From the NCBI RefSeq assembly GCF_024703895.1, contig NZ_CP087968.1:1364001-1428000 (forward strand): DNA of 64,000 nucleotides, read 5' to 3'. This DNA is from Nocardioides sp. B-3. GTDB taxonomy: Bacteria; Actinomycetota; Actinomycetes; Propionibacteriales; Nocardioidaceae. The position numbers and the translations under genes are program-made. Below are positions 41,397 through 52,611 of the stretch, one piece after another. Position 1 is the stretch's first letter. Each line of letters begins with the position of its first letter. The notes under the pieces were generated by a model, which ran no database searches, had not been told where the DNA came from, and saw only the letters and a program-made list of their open reading frames with translations.

Positions 41397-42418
41397 TCAG
41401 ATTCGTGGGATGGCCGCAACACGCGTCGGATCGACCCGCAAACGCACCTTCTCGCCCGGTCCCCAGTGGCTGTCGCGGGGAGCGACCGCATCGACGAGAC
41501 CAACGTCACCGACGTCGACGACCAGCCGGACCAGCTCGGGAGTCGCGCGCGCCGACTCCACGGATCCGAGGAGGGGGCCGTGCTCGTCGGCGACGAGCGC
41601 CGATCGGCGTACGGCGATGCCGGCAACCGCCTCGTCACGGCTCGCGGCGAGGGCGCCAGCCTGCCCGGATCCGCGCACGGCGGCGAGCACGGTCACCGCG
41701 GCCGTCCCCGTCAGCACCCGCGCGTAGCCCGGGAAGAGCGCCGTCTCGGTGTCGACCGGCGCTGCCCACACGTCCGCGATCGGTCCGGCTCGGACGACCC
41801 GCCCGGCGCGCATGACCGCGAGCCGGTCGGCGACCCGGAAGGCCTCCTCGTGGTCGTGGGTGACCATCAGCGCGGTGGTGCCCGCGGCGTGCAGGATCTC
41901 GCGCAGGTCGACGGCGAGGCGCTCGCGCAGGCCGGCGTCGAGGGCGGACAGGGGTTCATCGAGGAGCAGCAGGCGCGGCTCCACGGCCAGCGCGCGGGCC
42001 AGCGCGACCCGCTGGCGCTCGCCGCCCGACAAGGTGGCGGGCAGGCGGTCGCCGTACCCCTCGAGCCCGACCGGGGCCGGGGAGCTCGGCCACGCGTTGG
42101 TCCGACGGGTGACGTCGCAGCCGCAGCGCGTAGCCGACGTTGCGGGCGACCGTCATGTGCCCGAAGAGCTGGCCGTCTCGGGAACATCAGCGCGAAGCCG
42201 CGCTTGTGCGTCGGGAGCCGGTCCACGCTGACACCGTCGTAGGCGATGCTGCCGGCGGTGAGGGGTTCGAGCCCGGCGACCGCGCGCAGGAGGGTGGACT
42301 TGCCGCAGCCGGAGGGGCCGAGCACGGCCGGGATCGAGCCCTCGGGGACTTCGAGGGAGACGTCGTCGACGGCGACGACGCCGTCGTAGGCGACCGAGAG
42401 GTCCTTGATCGTGAGCAT
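41397..42418 (-). CDS. thiQ: thiamine ABC transporter ATP-binding protein (frameshifted)
   Basis: ATPase with Walker A LGPSGCGKSTLLRAVAG, signature LSGGERQRVALARAL, Walker B LLLLDEPLSALDAG and switch His VTHDHEEAF, then a C-terminal TOBE-like domain. Frame breaks near 42180 (an indel at the Q-loop; the corrected reading gives LMF-QDGQLFGHMTVARNVGYAL) and near 42080. About 335 residues. The start is 3 nt after the permease stop. Assigned to thiamine because the operon starts with a TPP riboswitch. Confidence 0.9.
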
Positions 42419-42420
42419 CG

Positions 42421-44057
42421 TCAGAAGGCTCCCACGCTCGGGACTCGAAGTCGTTCGACGGCGAGCATGACCACGGCGGTGGCGGTCGCGAGCACGACGG
42501 AGGCGGCCAGCGCCATCCCGTAGTTGAGCTCGCCGGGGTGGCCGATCAACCGGAAGATCACCACCGGCACCGTCGGGTGCTCGTCACGCGCCGGGAACGA
42601 CGTGGCGCCGAACTCGCCCAGCGACGCGGCGAACGCGAAGCCGCTCGCGGCGAGCAGCGGCTTCCACACCACCGGCAGGTCGACGGTCAACAGCGCTCGC
42701 CACGGCGAGGCACCCAGCGAGGCGGCGGCCTGACGCTGGCGGTCGTCGATCCCGGCGAGCACGGGGACGAGGGTGCGGACGACGAGGGGCAGCGCCACCG
42801 GGGCCTGTGCGATCGGCACCAGCAGCGGGGAGTCGCGCAGGTCGAGCGGCGGCTGGTCGAGGGTGATCAGGAAGCCGAACCCGAGCGTGACCGCGCTGAC
42901 CCCGAGCGGCAGCATGAAGAAGCCGTCGAGGACACCGCGGACTCGTCGCTCACCGCGGGTCTGCGAACGACGGGTCACGAGCACCGCGACGGCCGGGCCC
43001 ATGCCGAGCGCCATCCGGGTGGCGTCGACGGCGGTGCGGATCGAGGTGACGAGCGCGTCGGTCACCGGCACCAGCAGCGCGTCGTTGGACCCGACGCCGC
43101 CCAGCGCGCGGTAGTTGACCAGCGACCAGCCGGCGTCGCTCCGGAAGGAGCCCAGCACGAGCGTGGCGATCGGGGCGGCGACCATCGCGAGGACGAGCAC
43201 GGTCACCGGGGAGGGCGGGCGCGTCGCCGGATCGGATCCGCCGGGGCCGCGCCGTCGTGCGGAGAGACGTCGCATCCTGCGTCGCCCGGAGCCGGGCCGC
43301 CAACCCCAGCAGCGCGACCACGACCACGAGCTGCAGCACCGAGAGCGCGGCTGCCGCCTGCAGGTCGAAGAGCGTCGTCGTCAGGAGGTAGATCTCCGTT
43401 TCCACGGTCGCGTAGCGCACGCCACCCGGGGTCAGCACGATGCCGAAGGCGGTGGCGCAGAAGAGGAAGACGACGCTCGCCGCACTCACGATCGCCGGAC
43501 GCAGGGCCGGCAACGTGACCGTCCACCACACTGGACCGGGGGTCGCGCCGAGGGCGGCTGCCGCCTCTGCCGGGCGGGTGTCGAGCGACTCCCACGCCGC
43601 CCCGACCGCGCGGACCACGACCGCCACGTTGAAGAACACGAGCCCGGCGATGATCGCGACCGGCGTGCCGTCGAGGCCGAGGAACCCGAGCGGTCCGGCC
43701 TCGCCGAGCAGCAGCCGGAACGCGACGCCGACCACGACGGTCGGCAGCACGAACGGCACCAGCAGCGCGGCCCGGATGAGTCTGCGTCCGGGCAGCGCGA
43801 GCCGGTGCAGCACGAAGGCAACCGGCAGCCCGAGGACCACGGCCAGCGCGGTCGCCGTACCGGCGGACCAGACCGTGAACCACGCGACCCGCACCACGCG
43901 AGGTCGCGTCAGCACCTCGACGACGCCGCCCGGGTCGAAGACGCCGTCCGAGAAGAACCCGCGCGCCACCATGCCGCTCACGGGCAGCACGAAGAAGACG
44001 CCCACGACCAGGGACCGGCCCGGTCGCGAGCAGCGCGAGGGTCAGCCAGCGACGCAC
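42421..44057 (-). CDS. thiP: thiamine ABC transporter permease, two-domain (frameshifted)
   Basis: ThiP/FbpB-type permease made of two fused six-span halves. EAA-type loops are AAAALGATPGPVWWTVTLPALRP in the first half and AAASLGASPWRALLTVDLPVVWKP in the second. Frame breaks near 44015 and 43250. About 540 residues, normal for ThiP. Start GTG 44057 (VRRWLTLALL) with AGGTGA upstream. A 37-bp repeat lies between this start and the thiB stop. Confidence 0.9.
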
Positions 44058-44071
44058 ACGTTCACCTGCCT

Positions 44072-44108
44072 TGGTTTCGACACGCTCGCTGCGCTCGCTG
44101 CTCAACCA
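44072..44108. repeat. GAGCGCAGCGAGC-type intergenic repeat
   Basis: The segment TGGTTTCGACACGCTCGCTG continuing to AACCA at 44108 has short inverted ends (TGGTT/AACCA) and an internal self-complementary CGCTCGCTGCGCTCGCTG run. Sequences of this type are frequent between genes in many actinobacterial genomes. It lies inside the thi operon. Confidence 0.6.
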
Positions 44109-44120
44109 GCGGCGGCGTGC

Positions 44121-45193
44121 TCATCGCGTGATGACGTCGGTCCACTCCGAGAGCCACTGCTCACGGTTGGCGGCGATGTCGGCCGGCGGGACCGACAGCG
44201 GCGCGGTCGGCTGCACGGCGTACGTCGCCCAGTCGGCCGGCACCTCGACGTCGTCGCTCACGGGGAAGACGTACATCGCGGTCGGCAACGCGGCACTGGA
44301 CCTCGTCGGAGAGCAGCCAGTCGATGACGGCCTGCGCACCCGCGGGGTTGGCAGCGCCCTCGAGGACGCCGGCGTATTCTGACTGGCGGAAGCAGGTGTC
44401 GAGCAGCGCCGCGGTGGAGGACTTGCCGTCGGCGACGGTGAAGGCCGGCGAGGAGTCGTAGGACACGACGATCGGGCGCACGCCCTTGCCGCCGCCCCCG
44501 GTGAAGTCGCCGTAGTAGGCGTCCTCCCAGCCGTCGACGACCTTCGTGTCGTTGGCGAGCAGGTCCTCCCAGTAGGAGGGCCACTCGTCGCCGTACTCCG
44601 CGATCGTGGCCGGGAAGAACGCCATGCCCGGGCTGCTGGTGGACGCACCGGGCGTGACGAAGAGGCCGGAGTAGGTCGGGTCGGCGAGGTCGGCGAGCGT
44701 GGCCGGCGGCGTGACGCCCAACTTCCCGAACCAGGTCGTGTCGATGTTGACGCACACGTGGCCGACGTCGATCGGGGGTGAGCTTGTCGGCACCTTCGTC
44801 CAGCGCAAAGTCCGAGGCGCCGGGCGGAAGCGTCGGCTCGTAGGTCGCGAACACGCCCTCGCCGAGCGGACGGGACGCGAAGGTGTTGTCGACGCCGAAA
44901 GCGAGGTCGCCGGTCGGGTTGTCCTTGGTCAGCGAGAGCTTGGCGGTCAGCGTGCCGGCGTCGCCCGCGGCCCGGGTCACGAGGTCGATGCCGGACTCGG
45001 CCTCGAAGGACTTGATCAGCTTCTTGGGCAGGCTGAACGACTCGTGCGTGACGAGCACGACCTCGCCGCCGACCTCACCCGCGGCCGTCGGGCTCGACTC
45101 CGAGGCGGTGGGCTCGGGATCGTCCCCGCCCATCGTGCTGCACCCCGCGAGGGCCGGGAGGAGGGCGGACGACAACGTGATGGAACGCAACAT
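44121..45193 (-). CDS. thiB: thiamine ABC transporter substrate-binding lipoprotein (frameshifted)
   Basis: Periplasmic-type binding protein (TbpA/ThiB). Signal peptide with lipobox LLPALAGC, then VVLVTHESFSLPKKLIKSFEAESGI, GDLAFGVDNTFASRPL, GHVCVNIDTTWF and SSPGMAFFPATIAEYG. Frame breaks near 44780 and 44300. About 355 residues, ending SEWTDVITR at 44121. It is the first gene behind the TPP riboswitch, which fixes the substrate as thiamine or its phosphates. Confidence 0.93.
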
Positions 45194-45205
45194 TCGGTTG
45201 ACTCC

Positions 45206-45287
45206 CTATCGCCGGTGCTAACCGGATCAGGTTCAGAGGGTCTGCAGGTGTCCCTGCACTCTCAGCACTGGTGTGCTCCCCTGTCTT
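45206..45287 (-). ncRNA. TPP riboswitch (THI element)
   Basis: On the minus strand: GGGGAGC, then CTGAGAGTGC, then GACCCTCTGAACCTGATCC and GGTTAGCACCGGCG, the conserved blocks of the thiamine pyrophosphate aptamer in the right order and spacing. It ends about 13 nt before the thiB start, so control of translation or of early termination of thiB-thiP-thiQ is expected when TPP is abundant. Confidence 0.97.
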
Positions 45288-45350
45288 CGCCGCCATCGTA
45301 CGCCGCGGAGCCAGTGAGCCGAGGTCGGGTCCACCGCTAGATTGCGGGTC

Positions 45351-46260
45351 ATGCCGAGCCGCCGCCACGAGTTCCCGGCCACCGTCATCCCCAAGCTGCG
45401 CAAGGCGCGCGAGCTCGACACCGAGCCCCACGAGCGTGCCCGGGTCGAGCGCTGGCACGCGGGCCCGGACCGTTCGCTGCCGTCGAGGTCGGTGCGTCGC
45501 TTCGAGCACCGCTTCAGCGTGGTCACCGAGGATCTCGGCTTCCCGTCCTACACGATCACGCCGCGTCACCGGGACGTGACCCGGACGATCTACTACGTCC
45601 ACGGCGGCGCCTTCATGGCGCCGATCGGCGTGTCCACGTGCGCTACGCGACGCGGCTGGCAACGACGCTCGGCGCCCGCGTCGTGATGCCTGACTACCCG
45701 CTCGCGCCGGAGCACAGCTGGCGCGACTCGCACGAGGCGCTCGTCGAGCACGCCGCGCGATGGGCGAAGGAGCCCGGCGGCATCGTCGTGGCCGGCGACT
45801 CCGCCGGCGGCGGCATCGCGCTGGCGCTCGCGGTCGCGCTGCGCGATCGCGGACTGCCGCAACCCACCCACCTCGTGCTGCACGCACCCCGGGTCGACCT
45901 CACCGAGAGCACGCCCGACACCGCGGTCGTGGCGTTGCAGGATCCGTGGCTCAAGATCACCAAGCTCAGGGCGTACGCCGAGTGGTGGGCCGGCTCCCCT
46001 GACGACTGGCCCGTCCCGAGGTGTCCCCCGCGCTGACCGACCTCTCCGGGCTGCCGCCGGCGATCATGCTCTACGGCACCCGCGACCTCCTCGCGCCCGG
46101 CTGCCGGTTGCTGGCCGCCCGCGCCGCCGAGGCCGACTGGGACCTGACCACCGTCGAGGAGCCCGGGCTCATCCACGTCTACGGCCTGTTGCCCGCCATC
46201 CCCGAGTCCCGCCGAGCCTTCCGCCGGGTCGTGGGGTTCCCGGCCCGTCAGGCCTTGTAG
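45351..46260 (+). CDS. alpha/beta-hydrolase, HSL-type esterase (frameshifted)
   Basis: Hormone-sensitive-lipase family: oxyanion motif YYVHGGAFM, nucleophile VVAGDSAGGGIALALA, acid in GTRDLLAPG and His in GLIHVYGLLP. Frame breaks near 45635 and 46018. About 300 residues. ATG 45351 is divergent from the riboswitch-controlled thiB. Its stop overlaps the end of the convergent MBL gene by 13 bp. Substrate unknown; it heads a region of catabolic genes. Confidence 0.87.
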
Positions 46261-47301
46261 ATCACGACCCCGTCGGTCTCGCCGCGGGACAGGTCACCGC
46301 GGGCGACGAGCAGCTCCGGTGGGCGCGCGTCTCGAGGGTGGCCAGCGCAGTGTTGAAGACGTCGAGATCCTTGAGCTTGTGCTCGTGCCGCGTCCACGGC
46401 AACACGCTCGCCACGTCGTACGCCGTCTGCGACCCGCCCTCGATCGCCGCGACCGACAGCGCGAGCCGCACCTCGTGATGTGCCAGCAGCTCGTCGACGC
46501 GGGCGTGGGAGCTCGGAGCGACCGGACCGTGCGCAGGCAGCAGGGTCAGGTCGGGCAGCCCGCGGACCTTGGTCAGCGAGGCCATGAAGTCGCCGAGCGG
46601 CTGCTCGGCGAGCGCGGGCTCGAAACCGATCGACGGGGTGATGGTGGGCAGCACGTGGTCGCCGGCGAAGAGGAGCCCGGCGGGCTTGTCGGCGAAGACG
46701 TAGTGGCCCCGGGTGTGGCCGGGCGTGTGCACGGCGTCGATGGTGCGGTCGCCGACGGTGAGCTCCATGTCGGCATCCAGCCACGTGTCGGGGGTACTCC
46801 CACATCGTCAGGTCGGGGGTGGAGTTCTTCGTGAACTCGCCCCACTCGTGGGCGATCTGCGGCGCCCCGGCGGCCCGGAACATCGCGATGTGCGGGTCCT
46901 CGCCGAACCGGTCCACGTCGTGGATGAGGTCGAGGGTCGGCTTGTCGCCGAGGCCCAGCGAGACGTGCGAGCCGAGACTCGCGGCGCACGGTCACCGCCT
47001 GCGTGTAGTGGTCGCGGTGCACGTGGGTGACCGGGAAGCGGGTGATCTCGCGGACGTCGCGGCCGATGTCACGCAGCGACTTCTCGAGCAGGGTGCGCGA
47101 CACCTCGATCGCCCAGCCGCCGTCGACCGGGGTCAGCCCGTCGTCGGTCTCGATCGCATAGACGTTGATCGCGCGCAGCCCGTCCATCGGCAGCGGCAGC
47201 GGGATCCGGTGCACGCCCGGTGCGACCGGCCGGGCGCCGGGCTCGGTCCAGTGGGTCCCGGAGTCGGGCGAGATCGCGTTGGCGGTGCTGGTCGAGGTCA
47301 C
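46248..47301 (-). CDS. MBL-fold metallo-hydrolase (frameshifted)
   Basis: Metallo-beta-lactamase fold with the metal motif [14 protein letters not shown] (HxHxDH), later [30 protein letters not shown] and LPAHGPV. Frame breaks near 46985, 46795 and 46325. About 350 residues. Resembles the actinobacterial LACTB2-like or glyoxalase II-like hydrolases that accompany lipid catabolism genes. GTG 47301 lies 5 nt after the upstream SDR stop. Confidence 0.87.
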
Positions 47302-47305
47302 CGCG

Positions 47306-48109
47306 TCACTCTAGGTCGGGCAGTCCGAGGTCGAGGTTGGGTGCCCGGATCCCGCCGTCGACCTCGAGCATCTTGCCGGTGACGTAGGCACTCGCTGGTG
47401 ACGCGAGGTAGAGCACCGCGGCGGCGATGTCGGCCGGTTCGCCGATCCGGCCCAACGGCGTACGCGTCTCCATCTGCTCCCTGAGCTCGGGCAGCTCCAC
47501 GACCGGGTCCAGCGCGCTGGTCATGATCGAGCCGACGAAGACCCCGTTGACGCGGATCCGCGGCGCGAGGTCGGCCGCGGTCAGTCGCGTCCAGTGGGCC
47601 AGCGCCGCCTTCGCGGTGCCGTAGGCGACGTACCCCCGACCCGCCGTGCGACCGAGCATCGAGGAGACGGTGACGACCGACTTCTCGCCGTCGCCCTGCA
47701 GGAGATGGGGCAAGGCGGCCCCCGGTCAGTGCGTGCGCGGTGGAGACGTTGAAGTGGAACGCGTCCTCCATCGCCTGCACGTTGGTCTTCAGGAATTCGC
47801 GAGGCATCGCGCCGCCGACGTTGTTGACGACCGTGTCGAGCCGGCCGAGCTCGTCGACGGCGGCCTGCACCCGGGCGCGCGGCTGCGGCGGTGTCCGACA
47901 GATCGGCGGGTACGGCGATGGCCCGGCGCCCGCACGCGCGGACCTGCTCCGCGACGGTCTCGAGCTGGTCGGCGCTCCTCGCCGAGATCACCACGTCCGC
48001 GCCGGCCTGCGCCAGCGACCGCCGTTGCGGCGCCGAGCCCGCGGCCCGCGCCGGTGACGATCGCGACGTGGTCGGTGAGGGTGAAGCGGTCGAGGATGGA
48101 GCGGGTCAC
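47306..48109 (-). CDS. short-chain dehydrogenase/reductase (frameshifted)
   Basis: Classical [24 protein letters not shown] in [16 protein letters not shown] (Ser) and [13 protein letters not shown] (YxxxK), then a C-terminal VDGGIRAPN. Frame breaks near 48020, 47880 and 47720. About 265 residues. The GTG at 48109 overlaps the stop of the upstream dehydrogenase (GTGA). Similar SDRs occur in sterol and aromatic catabolism; substrate not assignable. Confidence 0.85.
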
Positions 48110-49175
48110 GAGACCACCAGCCCGCGGCCCGTCACCAGCGGCAGGTCGAGCGCCGTGACGAGTCCGTTCTTCGCGGCGACGACGGCCGGGACGGAGTTCA
48201 CCGGGCGCTGCGCGGTGACGATCATCCCGCTGACGTTGTGGTCGCCGTGCTCGCCGTGGTGGCTGAACTCGATCTTCAGGTGCGGCTCGCCGGACACCAC
48301 CACGCGGTAGCAACCACCGCCCTCCGCCGGGGTCTCCCACTCAGGCACTGGTCCTCCGCGGTGCGGGTGATGTGCTCGAGCACCACCCGCGGCACGCCGT
48401 CGACGGTGCCGATGAGCTCGAACCGGACGGCGCCCATCGTGCCCTTCTTGACGTCGACGCTGACGGTGCTGACGTCGCGCTCGGCCGGACGACGGTCGAC
48501 CTTCTCGACCAGCGGCTCGTCGAGCAGCAGGTCGAGGCCGGCCGCGATCTGCCGTACGACCCCTCCCCACGCCATGCTCAGCACGCCCGGCTGCCACAGC
48601 ATCTTCTCGGCGTCGACCGCGTCACCGAAGCCGAAGATGTCGCGCATGACGACAGGCTGGTAGTAGGTGGAGTAGTCGGCGATCTCGAGCACGCGCACCT
48701 CGTCGATGCGCTGGCTCAGGCTGGTGAGCTGCAGGGGCAGGACGTCGTTGGCCCAGCCCGGATCGATGCCGTTGACGTGCAGGCTGGCGGGAGCGCGGTC
48801 GATCCGCTCGATCATCTCGGGCGGCAGGATGCCGTGCGGGAACTGCAGCAGCACCGGCCCGGAGCTGACCACGTTGATGCCGGCCTCGACGAAGGCGCTG
48901 AGGTCCTCGATCGCGTCGAACGTCCGGTCGTCAGTCATCGCGCAGTGCACGATGCAGTCGGGCCGCTTGGCCAGCTCGGCATCACGGTCGTTGCTTGCGA
49001 TGACGCCCAGATCACGATCCAGTCCGGCCAGTCGACCGGCATCCCGGCCGGCCTTGTCGGGGTTGCTCACCCACACGCCGACGAGCTCCGGGGCAGGGTG
49101 CCGGTCGATGCCGGCGATCGCGTGCCGCCCGACGGTGCCGGTGGACCAGACGACGACGCGCAGCTTCTCAGTCAT
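48106..49175 (-). CDS. NAD(P)H-dependent amine dehydrogenase-like (DapB N-domain) protein (frameshifted)
   Basis: Rossmann N-terminus VVVWSTGTVGRHAIAGI, then GVWVSNPDKAGRDAG and NVVSSGPVLLQFP, as in the family of 2,4-diaminopentanoate dehydrogenase and dihydrodipicolinate-reductase-like proteins common in mycobacterial lipid catabolism clusters. A frame break near 48345 restores PEWETPAEGGGCYRVVVSGEP and the end at 48106. About 356 residues. Real substrate unknown. Confidence 0.82.
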
Positions 49176-49276
49176 GCCCACAAACTAGAACACGTTTCAC
49201 CGCGTGGGTAGGTCGCAGCCACCGGGAGGTTGCCGGTGGTTACCAAAAGACCCGATTTCGCGGACATCAGGGGCGA

Positions 49277-49298
49277 GGTAGGTAACTGGTTACCTACC
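49277..49298. terminator. hairpin GGTAGGTAAC-TG-GTTACCTACC
   Basis: Perfect 10-bp stem with a 2-nt loop in the 177-bp gap between the GDPD stop (49353) and the dehydrogenase start (49175). Part of a tandem pair with 49329-49350. Confidence 0.55.
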
Positions 49299-49328
49299 CC
49301 GCTGGCGAGGCCCTCGGATCGAGCGAAT

Positions 49329-49350
49329 TTGGTATCCACCTGGATACCAA
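49329..49350 (-). terminator. hairpin TTGGTATCCA-CC-TGGATACCAA
   Basis: Perfect 10-bp stem with 2-nt loop two bases beyond the GDPD stop codon; likely terminator for the GDPD transcript. Confidence 0.65.
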
Positions 49351-49352
49351 GA

Positions 49353-50127
49353 TCAACGAGCGAGGCCCGCCCACTGCGAGTAGGAACGCACGGACGGCGT
49401 CACCACCCCGTCGACCCCGAGCGACGCCAGCGCCTCCCACTGGGCCGGCGAGTCGGCGTAGCCACCGACGACCGGGATGCCCTTGCGATCCAGCCGTTTG
49501 ACCCGCGACCTCGTGAGCGCCGAGGCGGGGGCGTTGTAGCCCTCGACGCGGCCCGGGGACGCGCGCACCTTGCGCCAGCCGCTGACGATCAGCTGGGTGT
49601 CGAGCTTCGGCTTGAGCCGGTGGACGCGCTCGAGCACGGTCAGGCGCAGCGACGAAATGGCGACCTGCTCGAAGACGGCCGAGTCCTTGAGCAGGTTGAC
49701 GACCTCGCGGATCTGGGCGATCGACCAGTTGCTGCCCTTGAGCTCGATCATCAGCGAGGCACCGGTGGACTCGGCCCACTTCAGCAGCTCGCCGGCCGTG
49801 AGGATCGGCTGGCGCGACGTGTCCTCGCGACACTGACGCAGCAGGTCGCGCAGCGTCCACGACCCGATCGGGCCGGTGCAGTTGGTGGTGCGGCCGACGC
49901 CGCTGTCGTGGAGGACGACGAGCTTGTCGTCCTTGGTACGGCGAAGGTCGGTCTCGATCGCGGTCGCGCCGTCCGACAAGGCGCGCCCGAAGGCCGGCAG
50001 CGTGTTCTCGCCGAGGGTCCGGTCGGCGCCCCCCGGTGGGCGGTGATCGTGAAGTCGGGGTCGGCGAAGGCCGGCACCGAGAGGGGGTCAGCAGGAGGGC
50101 AAGGGCAAGCGCGCGGCGTACGAACAC
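49353..50127 (-). CDS. secreted glycerophosphodiester phosphodiesterase (frameshifted)
   Basis: Hydrolyses glycerophosphodiesters. Signal peptide from GTG 50127 (FVRRALALALLLTPL), then TITAHRGA (catalytic HRG), ENTLPAF, AIETDLRRTKDDKLVVLHD (metal Glu and Asp, second His) and GRTTNCTGPIG. Frame breaks near 50080 (a C missing) and 50035 (an extra G). About 257 residues. Eight bases after the YdeI-like gene, so probably one transcript. Confidence 0.9.
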
Positions 50128-50134
50128 GGCAGAA

Positions 50135-50784
50135 TCATGCCTGCCGCGCGGCCTCCGCCGCACGAGCCACCCACTTCGGCTCATCGCCGTAGCGCTGCGG
50201 CTTGATCAGCAGCCCCACCGCCGAGTCCTCGATCAGCTGCACCAGCCGGCTCTCGCGGGTCTCCTCGCGCTTCGCGCTGGCGACCCAGTTCTCGGCGATC
50301 TTGCGGTAGGAGGGCGTGGCGATCTCCCAGAACGCCGCGGCCGCGGGGTTCGCCATCAGCCGCTCGCGTTGCGAGAGTCCGACAGCAGGCCGCCGGCCTC
50401 GTAGGCATAGATCCCGCTGCGCTCGGGCGTCCTCTTCTCGTACGCCGCCGGGCCGGCGGGTCGCATGCGCCCCTCGGCGACGAGGCGCTCGACGTGCGCG
50501 ATGTTGACGGCGCTCCAGATGCTGCTCGCCTTGCGCGGCGTCCAGCGCTGGCGCACCGCGTCCTCGTCGATCCGCTGGGCGACGCTGTCGATCCAGCCGA
50601 AGCACAGTGCCTCCGGGACCGCGTCGTGCCACGTCAGACCGCGGTCAGGGACGTGCTTCTTCTTGAGCCCCATCCAGAGCTCGGTGGCCGTCTCGTGGTT
50701 GTCCTCGAGCCACTCGCGGAACTCGGCGGCCGACGCGAAGAACGTCGCCGGCCGGTCCGGAGTGCCACCGGGAGTCCCGACCAT
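50135..50784 (-). CDS. YdeI/OmpD-associated family protein (frameshifted)
   Basis: PATFFASAAEFREWLEDNH, ELWMGLKKK, LCFGWIDSVAQRIDEDAVRQRWTPRKASSIWSAVN are characteristic of the YdeI (bacteriocin-protection, DUF1905-like) family. After a frame break near 50385, it continues as FWEIATPSYRKIAENWVASAKREETRESRL. About 215 residues. Cytosolic; molecular role unknown. Confidence 0.87.
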
Positions 50785-50794
50785 GGCGGACGAC

Positions 50795-51482
50795 TCAGGC
50801 GCGCCGTGACGCCGTGACGCGCGGCGCGTGTGCGAGGTCCGCGTTGGCGAGCAGGCCCCTGGACGGCACCGACGGTGCGGACCACCTCGCTCGCCTCGAC
50901 CTTGTCCGCGTGGGTGTAGAGCGCGTGGTCGCCGATGGTCATGATGAGCACAGATCCGCGACGGTAGTCGAGTCGCACGGCCGTCTCTCGCAGCGACTCC
51001 ACGAGCGCGCCGAGCACGGCCAGCACGCGGACGCCGACCTCCTGCAGGACCTCGGGATCGCTGGGCCCCATCGTCTCGTCGTGCACGAGTCCGACCGGGT
51101 GACCCTCGGCGGTGATGACCGCCGCCCAGTCGCTGGCGAGACCGACGGTGACGCGATCCGGGGCGCGGTCGATCGCGTCCTTGGCGTTGGTGATGGAGAC
51201 CGCGACCAGCTCCGGTCGCTTCGTTCCCTGCATCTCGACCTCGGCCGTGATGCTCAGCTCAGGCGATTCACCCGAGACCCGGGCCGCAATGGCGAGATTG
51301 CTCAAGGTGCTGAGCCGCTCCAGACCGCCGAGCTCGAGCAGGTCGCCGATCTGGGCGCCCATCCGACAGGCATAGCGAAGCGTCGACGCGAGGTTGCCCC
51401 CGTCGCCGTCATCGCCCTCGACCGTGCCATCGGGCAACACGGCGAACCGCAACCGGTCCCGCTCGAACGACTCCATCAACAT
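50795..51482 (-). CDS. hypothetical protein, possible Roadblock/LC7-like
   Basis: About 228 residues, acidic, no signal or membrane span. The middle has DWAAVITAEGHPVGLVHDET and a long helix with VLAVLGALVESLRETAV, then RRGSVLIMTIGDHALYTHAD, a beta-helix-beta arrangement that recalls Roadblock/LC7 proteins; this is a guess from pattern. A frame break near 50865 restores GLLANADLAHAPRV and a TGA at 50795. The 88 bp beyond 51482 show no gene. Confidence 0.55.
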
Positions 51483-51570
51483 GCTCTCCCGAATCGCAAG
51501 TCCATCGCTGCATTGCCTCCCAGCAGCCCGAATCTATCCTCTGACGAGGCTCAGTGGGCATTTGGCAACG

Positions 51571-52611
51571 TCAACGGACGAAGCGACGAGGGCTCAGGAG
51601 GCAGCGCGCGGCGACGAGGTTGAGCGCGATGTCGACGATCATGTCCTCCCCGGCCGCCGACGAGCCCGCGGCGACCGACCTCGAGCAGCAGCTCGCGCGA
51701 GTCGACGCCGTAGCGCTCGGCCGCGGTCTCGGTGTGCCGCAGGAACGAGCCGTAGACGCCGGCGTACCCGAGGGTCAGCGTCTCCCGGTCGACCCGGACG
51801 GGCCGGTCCTGCAGCGGGCGGACCGGGTCCTCGGCGGCGTCCTGCAGCGCGAAGAGGTCGCAGCCGTGGTCCCAGCCGTTGAGGTCTGCGACCGCGATGA
51901 AGGGCTCGATCGGGCAGTTGCCGGCGCCGGCGCCGAGTCCGGTGAGGGACGCGTCGACGCGGGTGACGCCCTCCTCGACGGCGACCATCGAGTTGGCCAC
52001 GGACAGCGAAAGGTTCTCGTGCGCGTGGATGCCGATCTCGGTCGCCGGGTCGAGCACGTCGCGGTAGGCGCGCATCCGCTCGCGTACCCCGTCCATCATC
52101 AGGCGACCGCCCGAGTCCGTGACGTAGACGCAGTGTGCGCCGTACGACTCCATCAGCTTGGCCTGACCTGCCAGCGTCGCGGCGTCGGCCATGTGGCTCA
52201 TCATCAGGAAGCCGGAGACGTCCATGCCGAGCTCGCGGGCCGTCGCGATGTGCTGGGCCGAGACGTCGGCCTCCGTGCAGTGGGTGGCGACCCGGACCGA
52301 GCGGACTCCCATGCTGGAGGCGCGCTTCAGGTCCTCGATGGTGCCGATGCCGGGCAGCAGGAGCGTGGTGAGGCGCGCGTTGGTGATGTTCTCGGCGGCC
52401 GTCTCGATCCGTGGCCCAGTCGGTGTGCGAACCGGGACCGTAGTTGAGCGAGCCGCCGGAGAGGCCGTCGCCGTGCGAGACCTCGATGCCTCCGACGCCG
52501 GCCGCGTCCGAGGGCGGCGACGATCTCGCCGACCCGTCCCGGCTCGATGCGGTGGCGGATGGCGTGCATCCCGTCACGCAGGGTCACGTCCCGGATGAAG
52601 AGCTTCTTCAT
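51571..52611 (-). CDS. dmpG: 4-hydroxy-2-oxovalerate aldolase (frameshifted)
   Basis: Class II pyruvate aldolase of the meta-cleavage lower pathway, giving pyruvate and acetaldehyde (or propanal in steroid degradation, HsaF). [31 protein letters not shown], the HxH metal motif [16 protein letters not shown] and [12 protein letters not shown]. Frame breaks near 52510, 52420 and 51655. About 345 residues. The ATG at 52611 overlaps the acetaldehyde dehydrogenase stop; the two enzymes form a channelling complex. Confidence 0.94.
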
